This document shows positions 59,480 to 64,000 of a stretch of DNA of 64,000 nt, one piece after another. The position numbers and the translations under genes are program-made. Source of the DNA: Streptomyces globosus. Its GTDB lineage: Bacteria; Actinomycetota; Actinomycetes; Streptomycetales; Streptomycetaceae. Position 1 is the first letter of the stretch, and each line of letters begins with the position of its first letter. The notes beneath the pieces were generated by a model. The model saw only the letters and a list, made by a program, of their open reading frames with translations, was not told the origin of the DNA and made no database searches. The DNA is taken from positions 5,151,501 through 5,215,500 of the forward strand of contig NZ_CP030862.1 of NCBI RefSeq assembly GCF_003325375.1, given 5' to 3'.

Positions 59480-61990
59480 TCAGGAGTTGGCGGTGCGGAC
59501 GTGGAGGGCGCGGGCCAGGTCGTCCAGTTGGTCCGTGAGGCCGCGGCGGAGGCGGGGGGTGACGGCCGGGTCGGTGAGGGCGGCGCGGCCGGTGGCGAGG
59601 TGGTCGGGGTCGACGGCGTGGGCGGGGAAGGCGTGGCGGGCTGCGGCTTCGGCGATGGCGGGGCCGCGGCGGGCGGCGAGCGCGGTGGCTTCGGTGTAGT
59701 AGCGGGGGACGTACGGGCTGACGAGGTCGGCCTGTTCGGGCTGCCAGAAGCCGCGGGCGGTGGCGGTGAAGAGGTAGTTGGAGAGGTCGTCGTCGTGGAA
59801 GAGCCGGTCCCAGGCGGCGGCCTTCGCCTCGGGGTCGGGGAGGGAGGCGTGGCAGCGGGCGGCGCCTTCGCGGCCGGTGGCGCTGGGGTCGTCGGCGAGG
59901 ACGGCGTCGATGTCGGCGGGGGTGGCGGCGCCGAGGACGGCGAGGCGGGCGAGGATGCGCCAGCGCAGTTCGGGGTCGAGTTCGGGGCCGCCGGGGACGG
60001 TGCCGTCGTCGAGCCAGCCGGCGAGGGTGTGGGGCTGGGTGGCGCTGTCGATGAGGAGGCGTACGGCGGACAGGCGCAGTCCGGGGTCGGAGCCGTCCTC
60101 GGTGCGGCGCAGCAGGTCACGCGCGATGCCGGTGAGGGCGGCGAGGGCTTCGGTGCGCCGGTCGGGGGTGAGGTAGCGGTCGGCGATGTGGTGGCGGGCG
60201 AAGGTGAGCGCGCCTTGGACGACGGCGAGGTCGGGTTCGTCGCAGAGGTGTGCTTCGGCGGTGGTGAGGTAGTCGCCGGGGGCGAGTTCGCCGTCGCGGA
60301 CCATGTCGCGCAGGGAGTTCCAGACGACGGCGCGGGTGAGGGGGTCCGGGACGGCGGAGATGCCCCTCAGGGCGGTCTCGACGGAGGTTTCGTCGAGGCG
60401 GACCTTGGCGTAGCCGAGGTCGCCGTCGTTGAGGACGAGGAGGGCGGGGCGGGGTCCGGCGGCGGAGAGGACTTCGTCGGTGGGGAGGTCGAGGGTGAGG
60501 CGTTCGCGGAGGTGGAGGCGGTCGTCGCCGGGGTCGCGGTCGTAGAGGCCGGCGGCGATGTGGTGGGGGCGGGTGCCGTTGCGGTCGACGGTGAGGGTCC
60601 AGCCGCCGTGGCCTTCCTGGATGCGGGAGGTGAGGGTGTCGGCTCCGGTGGTGCGCAGCCAGGTCTCGGCCCAGGTGTGGACGTCGCGGTCGGTGTGGGC
60701 GGCGAGGGAGTCGATGAGGTCGGCGAGGGAGGCGTTGGCGAACTTGTGCCGGGCGAAGTGGGTGTTGATGCCGGCGAGGAAGTCCTTTTCGCCGATCCAG
60801 GCGACGAGTTGGCGCAGCGCCGAGGCGCCCTTGGCGTAGGAGATGCCGTCGAAGTTGAGGAGGGCGGAGGCGGTGTCGGGGACGGCGTCGGGGTCGGGGG
60901 CGACGGGGTGGGTGGAGGGCCGCTGGTCGGCGTCGTATCCCCAGGGCTTGCGTTCCATGGCGAATTCGGTCCAGCTGCCGGTGAAGCGGGTGGCTTCGGT
61001 GAGGGTCTGGTAGCCCATGTACTCGGCGAAGGACTCGTTCAGCCAGATGTCGTCCCACCAGCGGAGGGTGACGAGGTCGCCGAACCACATGTGGGCCATT
61101 TCGTGGGCGATGGTGTTGGCGCGGCGCTGCCGTTCGGAGTCGGTGACGGCGGAGCGGAAGACGTATTCGTCCCGGAAGGTGACGAGGCCGGGGTTTTCCA
61201 TGGCGCCCGCGTTGAATTCGGGGACGAAGGCCTGGTCGTAGGAGTCGAAGGGGTACGGCTCCGTGAACTTCTCGTGGTAGCGGTCGTAGCAGGCGGTGGT
61301 GATGCCGAGGATTTCGTCGGCGTCGGCGTCGAGGTGGGGAGCGAGGGATTTGCGGCAGTGGATGCCGAAGGGGAGTCCGGCGTGTTCGGTGCGGATGCTG
61401 TGCCAGGGGCCCGCGGCGACGGCGGCGAGGTAGGTGGAGATGCGGGGGGTGGGGGCGGAGGTCCAGACGGCGGCGCCGTCGGTGTCGCGGTGGCCGGTGC
61501 GGGCGGTGGTGCCGTTGGCGAGGACGGTCCAGTGGGCCGGGGCGGTGACGGTGAACTCGAACACCGCCTTGAGGTCCGGCTGGTCGAAGGCGGGGAAGAC
61601 GCGCTGGACGTCGTCGAGGAAGAGCTGGGTGTAGAGGTACGTCTCGCCGTCGGCGGGGTCGGTGAAGCGGTGCAGGCCCTCCCCGGTGCGGGAGTAGCGC
61701 ATGCGGGTGTCGAGGCGGAGTTCGTGCGGGCCGGGGGTGAGGGCGGTGAGGGCGAGCCGGTTGTCGGTGAGGCCGGCCGGGTCGAGGGGGGTGCCGTCGA
61801 GTTCGGCGGAGCGCAGTTCGTCCGGTTTCAGTTCGACGAAGGTGTCGCCGGCCGCACGGGCGGTGAAGCGGATGAGGGTGGTGGTGTCGAAGGTGTCGCC
61901 GTCGCCGGTGAGGTCGAGGGTGACGGTGTAGTGGTGGACGTCGAGGAGGCGGGCGCGGGCCTCGGCTTCGCTGCGGGTGAGTGCGGACAT
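59480..61990 (-). CDS. pepN: Aminopeptidase N
   Basis: An 836-residue M1 zinc aminopeptidase: GAMENPGLVTFRDE (exopeptidase motif), HEMAHMWFGDLVTLRWWDDIWLNESFAEYMG (HExxH-18-E), then an ERAP-type helical C-terminal half (LRLSAVRLLIDSATQPHT, WDRLFHDDDLSNYLF). It removes N-terminal residues from peptides in the cytosol. ATG 61990 (MSALTRSEAEAR) with no strong SD. The gap upstream to the divergently controlled decarboxylase is 246 bases on the 3' side. Confidence 0.96.
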   Translation of the reverse strand: MSALTRSEAEARARLLDVHHYTVTLDLTGDGDTFDTTTLIRFTARAAGDTFVELKPDELRSAELDGTPLDPAGLTDNRLALTALTPGPHELRLDTRMRYSRTGEGLHRFTDPADGETYLYTQLFLDDVQRVFPAFDQPDLKAVFEFTVTAPAHWTVLANGTTARTGHRDTDGAAVWTSAPTPRISTYLAAVAAGPWHSIRTEHAGLPFGIHCRKSLAPHLDADADEILGITTACYDRYHEKFTEPYPFDSYDQAFVPEFNAGAMENPGLVTFRDEYVFRSAVTDSERQRRANTIAHEMAHMWFGDLVTLRWWDDIWLNESFAEYMGYQTLTEATRFTGSWTEFAMERKPWGYDADQRPSTHPVAPDPDAVPDTASALLNFDGISYAKGASALRQLVAWIGEKDFLAGINTHFARHKFANASLADLIDSLAAHTDRDVHTWAETWLRTTGADTLTSRIQEGHGGWTLTVDRNGTRPHHIAAGLYDRDPGDDRLHLRERLTLDLPTDEVLSAAGPRPALLVLNDGDLGYAKVRLDETSVETALRGISAVPDPLTRAVVWNSLRDMVRDGELAPGDYLTTAEAHLCDEPDLAVVQGALTFARHHIADRYLTPDRRTEALAALTGIARDLLRRTEDGSDPGLRLSAVRLLIDSATQPHTLAGWLDDGTVPGGPELDPELRWRILARLAVLGAATPADIDAVLADDPSATGREGAARCHASLPDPEAKAAAWDRLFHDDDLSNYLFTATARGFWQPEQADLVSPYVPRYYTEATALAARRGPAIAEAAARHAFPAHAVDPDHLATGRAALTDPAVTPRLRRGLTDQLDDLARALHVRTANS

Positions 61991-62093
61991 GGGCCCATGC
62001 TGCCTGACGGGCGGGCCGCGGACGCCGCGTGCGGTGGCCGTGGGCCCTGCCCGGCAGAGGGCGCCGGGCCCGCGGCCCCTTTGGCGGCAGGAC

Positions 62094-62414
62094 CTACTCT
62101 TCGCGGGCGGCGATCGTCTCGTGGTGGCGGATGACCTCGGCGATGATGAAGTTCAGGAGCTTCTCGGCGAAGGCGGGGTCGAGCTTGGCGTTCTCGGCGA
62201 GCTGGCGCAGGCGGGCGATCTGGCTGGCCTCGCGGGCGGGGTCGGCGGGCGGCAGGTGGTGGCGGGCCTTGAGGTGGCCGACCTGCTGGGTGCACTTGAA
62301 GCGTTCGGCGAGCATGTGGACGACGGCGGCGTCGATGTTGTCGATGCTGTCGCGGAGGCGGGCCAGCTCGGCGGTGACGTTCTCGTCGGGCGCCTCGGCG
62401 GGGCTGTTGTTCAT
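62094..62414 (-). CDS. Chorismate mutase (AroQ type)
   Basis: A 106-residue all-helical chorismate mutase: LARLRDSIDNIDAAVVHMLAERFKCTQQVGHLKARHHLPPADPAREASQIARLRQLAENAKLD and LNFIIAEVIRHHETI. The Arg/Lys/Glu residues of the AroQ site are in place (R in LRDSID, K in HLKA, R and E in the REASQ segment). It rearranges chorismate to prephenate for Phe/Tyr synthesis. No fused dehydratase. ATG 62414 has GGGGACC. It is upstream of pepN on the same strand (103-base gap). Confidence 0.93.
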   Translation of the reverse strand: MNNSPAEAPDENVTAELARLRDSIDNIDAAVVHMLAERFKCTQQVGHLKARHHLPPADPAREASQIARLRQLAENAKLDPAFAEKLLNFIIAEVIRHHETIAAREE

Positions 62415-62513
62415 GGTCCCCGAGAATACGTGGCGGGTGCAGGCGGGTCGCGGGGCAGCCGCTGGATGAGACAGCCCGGGGCGGCGTACGGGCCCGGGGC
62501 GCGGCGGTGTACG

Positions 62514-62554
62514 GGGCCCCCGGGCGCGAGGATGCCCCGCCGTCCCGGGGGCCC
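62514..62554 (-). terminator. 11-bp inverted repeat after the trypsin-like gene
   Basis: GGGCCCCCGGG (62514-62524) and CCCGGGGGCCC (62544-62554) are perfect complements with a 19-base loop, 30 bases beyond the protease stop on the minus strand. Confidence 0.5.
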
Positions 62555-62583
62555 GAAGGGGCCGGGAGGGCGGGGCCGTGGGG

Positions 62584-63366
62584 TCAGAGGGAGGCCGCCG
62601 CCGTCTTGATCTGCGAGGCGAAGGTGGACACCTCGGTGTACACGCCGGGGTATCCGGCGCGGGCGCAGCCCCGGCCCCAGCTGACGATGCCGACCTGGAT
62701 CCAGGCCCCGGCGGCGTCGCGGCGGAACATGGGGCCGCCGGAGTCGCCCTGGCAGGTGTCGACTCCGCCCTGGTCGTAGCCGGCGCAGATCTCCTCGCTC
62801 GGGACGAGGGAGCTGCCGTAGGCGCTCCGGCAGGCTGCGTCGGAGACGAAGGGGACGTTGGCCTTGAGCAGGTAGCGCTGCTGGCTGCCGCCTTCGCGGG
62901 CGGCGCCCCAGCCGGCGACGGTGAAGGTGCCGTTGTCGTACTGCTTGGTCTCGGCGATGTTGAGGGTGGGCAGGTTGATCGGCTTGGCGAGCTTGATCAG
63001 GGCCCAGTCCTTGCCCTGGCCGTTGTAGCCGGGGGCGCGGAGGACCTTGGTGGACCTGACCTTGATCGCGCTGGAGCTGTTGAGGTCGACGACGCCGGCG
63101 GTGGCGGTGATGGAGGTGTTGTTGCCGCTGGAGCCGACGCAGTGGGCGGCGGTGAGGACGATCTGCTGGGTGAGCAGGGAGCCGCCGCAGCCCATGGAGA
63201 GGCGGACCATCCAGGGGAACTCGCCCTGTGCGGCGCGGGTGCCGCCGACGACGGGGGCGGGGGCCGCGTGGGCTCCGGCGGGCTGGAGGCTGACGGCGGC
63301 GAGGGCGACGGCGCCGGCGGCGAGGGCGCGCTTGAGGAACGTGCCGAAGGGGGACACGGTCAACAC
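62584..63366 (-). CDS. Secreted trypsin-like serine protease
   Basis: This 260-residue preproenzyme is very like Streptomyces griseus trypsin (SprT). A signal peptide covers about residues 1-36, a short propeptide ends APAP, and mature VVGGTRAAQGEFPWMVRL follows. The triad is intact: LTAAHCVG (His), KDWALIKL (Asp), CQGDSGGPMF (Ser). The S1 Asp (GVDTCQG) gives Arg/Lys specificity, and six cysteines sit at the usual disulphide positions. GTG 63366 has GAAAGG upstream; a GTG 9 bases later is possible. It acts outside the cell, usually late in growth. An operator-like palindrome (63411-63426) lies 45 bases upstream. Confidence 0.95.
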   Translation of the reverse strand: MLTVSPFGTFLKRALAAGAVALAAVSLQPAGAHAAPAPVVGGTRAAQGEFPWMVRLSMGCGGSLLTQQIVLTAAHCVGSSGNNTSITATAGVVDLNSSSAIKVRSTKVLRAPGYNGQGKDWALIKLAKPINLPTLNIAETKQYDNGTFTVAGWGAAREGGSQQRYLLKANVPFVSDAACRSAYGSSLVPSEEICAGYDQGGVDTCQGDSGGPMFRRDAAGAWIQVGIVSWGRGCARAGYPGVYTEVSTFASQIKTAAASL

Positions 63367-63905
63367 ACTGCCTTTCGTGGGGGGTTGGGCTGTGCGTGCC
63401 ATCGGGTTAATGACACGTACATGTCACACCCGCCGGTGTGCGGACATCAAGGACCCGTTTTCGGACATTCTGCGGAGCCGGGTGCCCGGCGGCCGGCCGC
63501 GGGGCCCGGCCCCGCCCGCTCGAACACGGCTTTCCGCGCCCCGGTCCCGGCCGCGCGCCCGCTGCCTCCGCGCGGACGGCCGCCGGACGACGGGAACCGG
63601 TCGTACGGGGCTCCCCTCCCCCGCCGGGCCCGTACGCCCGCACGGCCCAACTTTGCGGGCGGCGGCGGTTCGGCAGGGGTGCGGTGTGGGTAGTGATACC
63701 CCATCGCACGAGTGCCGGACCGGTCCCGACCCCTCGCCAGGGGGCCGGGGCCGATTCGCGCCCCTCCGCCTCCGGCACCCGCGCCATACGATCCCGCACC
63801 GCCGCGCTCCGGCCACCCGGCTGCCGCCTGCGCAGGCCCTGCGGGCACGCCCTGCCCGCCGGCCCGGCCCTCGCCCGCCCCTCCGCCTCCCCCTCCGGCG
63901 GGACC
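63367..63905. other. Gene-free region upstream of the trypsin gene
   Basis: No frame in these 539 bases reads as a real protein; the long frames are Arg/Pro/Gly artefacts of GC bias. It holds the palindrome at 63411-63426 and a small inverted repeat TGGGTA-GTGA-TACCCC (63687-63702). Confidence 0.5.
63411..63426. promoter_or_regulatory. Palindrome upstream of the trypsin-like gene
   Basis: TGACACGTACATGTCA is symmetric except at two central-flank positions (TGACA-n-GTAC-n-TGTCA), 45 bases upstream of the start. It is a good size for a dimeric repressor site. I see no convincing -10/-35 pair and no AdpA consensus beside it. Confidence 0.45.
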
Positions 63906-64000
63906 TCAGCGGGCGCCGTACACGGGCTGCGGGGTGCGGGCAGCGGCCAGGAGCTTCGCGGCGGCCTCGCCCGCCTCCGCGGGCGTGCGGCGGGCGCCGG
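63906..64000 (-). CDS. C-terminal end of an unidentified protein (5' part outside window)
   Basis: The minus-strand frame is open from the window edge to a TGA at 63906-63908 and encodes about 31 residues ending RTPQPVYGAR, preceded by an Ala/Glu-rich helix (AEAGEAAAKLLAAA). Codon third positions are nearly all G/C, so it is probably a genuine C-terminus. The family cannot be identified from this piece. Confidence 0.55.
   Translation of the reverse strand, partial: GARRTPAEAGEAAAKLLAAARTPQPVYGAR

Noticed and set aside
58937..62134. Very long plus-strand frame (over 1000 codons) opposite pepN
   Set aside because: Gly/Val/Glu-rich shadow of pepN, whose zinc motifs are intact on the minus strand.
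63407..63848. Several overlapping frames upstream of the trypsin gene
   Set aside because: All three are low-complexity and share the same bases; none has a ribosome site or recognisable domain.

Overview
This window is a stretch of a high-GC (roughly 72-74%) actinobacterial chromosome, almost certainly Streptomyces. The evidence is the extreme third-position GC bias, the frequent GTG starts, the many 4-bp ATGA/GTGA gene overlaps, a chaplin gene, families I know mainly from Streptomyces (DUF6343, LppU-like), and a gene order I remember from Streptomyces chromosomes: uvrB - OGT - coaE - rpsA - polA - liv operon - ANTAR regulator - pyruvate kinase. It reads as core chromosome with a few accessory insertions. 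I see no insertion sequence, prophage, CRISPR array or replication origin.

Layout. 1-8.2 kb: the end of a metallo-beta-lactamase-fold hydrolase, an MHS-type MFS transporter, then on the minus strand terC behind a yybP-ykoY-type manganese riboswitch, a TerD/FtsK-like fusion, a TerD protein, and uvrB. 8.2-16.9 kb: secreted GDPD phosphodiesterase, an alkylguanine-DNA alkyltransferase, MFS transporter, cupin, a coupled pseudouridine-catabolism pair (psuG and a PfkB kinase), a uridine-kinase-like protein without a P-loop, a WGR/beta-propeller protein and a DUF2293 protein. 16.9-25 kb: a sortase-anchored long chaplin with a BldN-like promoter, a HAD-like protein, a coupled SNF2/SWIM pair, DUF6343, TPR, coaE and a PAC2 protein. 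25-34 kb: rpsA with a consensus promoter and a structured leader, a methyltransferase-hrpB operon, a lytic transglycosylase followed by a 47-residue membrane protein and a DUF3068 protein, and a DUF4184 membrane protein.

34-47 kb: polA, an FdhF/YdeP-type molybdopterin oxidoreductase with a hotdog thioesterase, a small exported protein, and a complete five-gene branched-chain amino-acid ABC operon closed by a 21-bp hairpin terminator. 47-52 kb: ANTAR response regulator, a tRNA with anticodon CAA but a short variable loop, an HTH/LAGLIDADG-type protein beside it, an LppU-like protein, pyruvate kinase and a SIMPL protein. 52-64 kb: Tat-exported 5'-nucleotidase, double-GNAT acetyltransferase, HEAT-repeat protein, a coupled decarboxylase plus N-hydroxylase pair that looks like half of a hydroxamate siderophore pathway, pepN, chorismate mutase, a trypsin-like protease and the C-terminus of an unidentified gene.

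How the parts work together. Manganese sensing by the terC leader should control a TerC-type metal exporter beside two TerD proteins. The pseudouridine pair breaks down RNA-derived nucleoside. The liv operon feeds branched-chain amino acids to the cell. The chaplin, transglycosylase, trypsin and exported nucleotidase belong to surface, developmental and extracellular functions. The most unusual items are the terC riboswitch with its exact anti-SD complement, the odd tRNA plus LAGLIDADG neighbour, the orphan siderophore-type pair, the rpsA leader that places the SD in a stem, and several enzyme-family members lacking hallmark residues.
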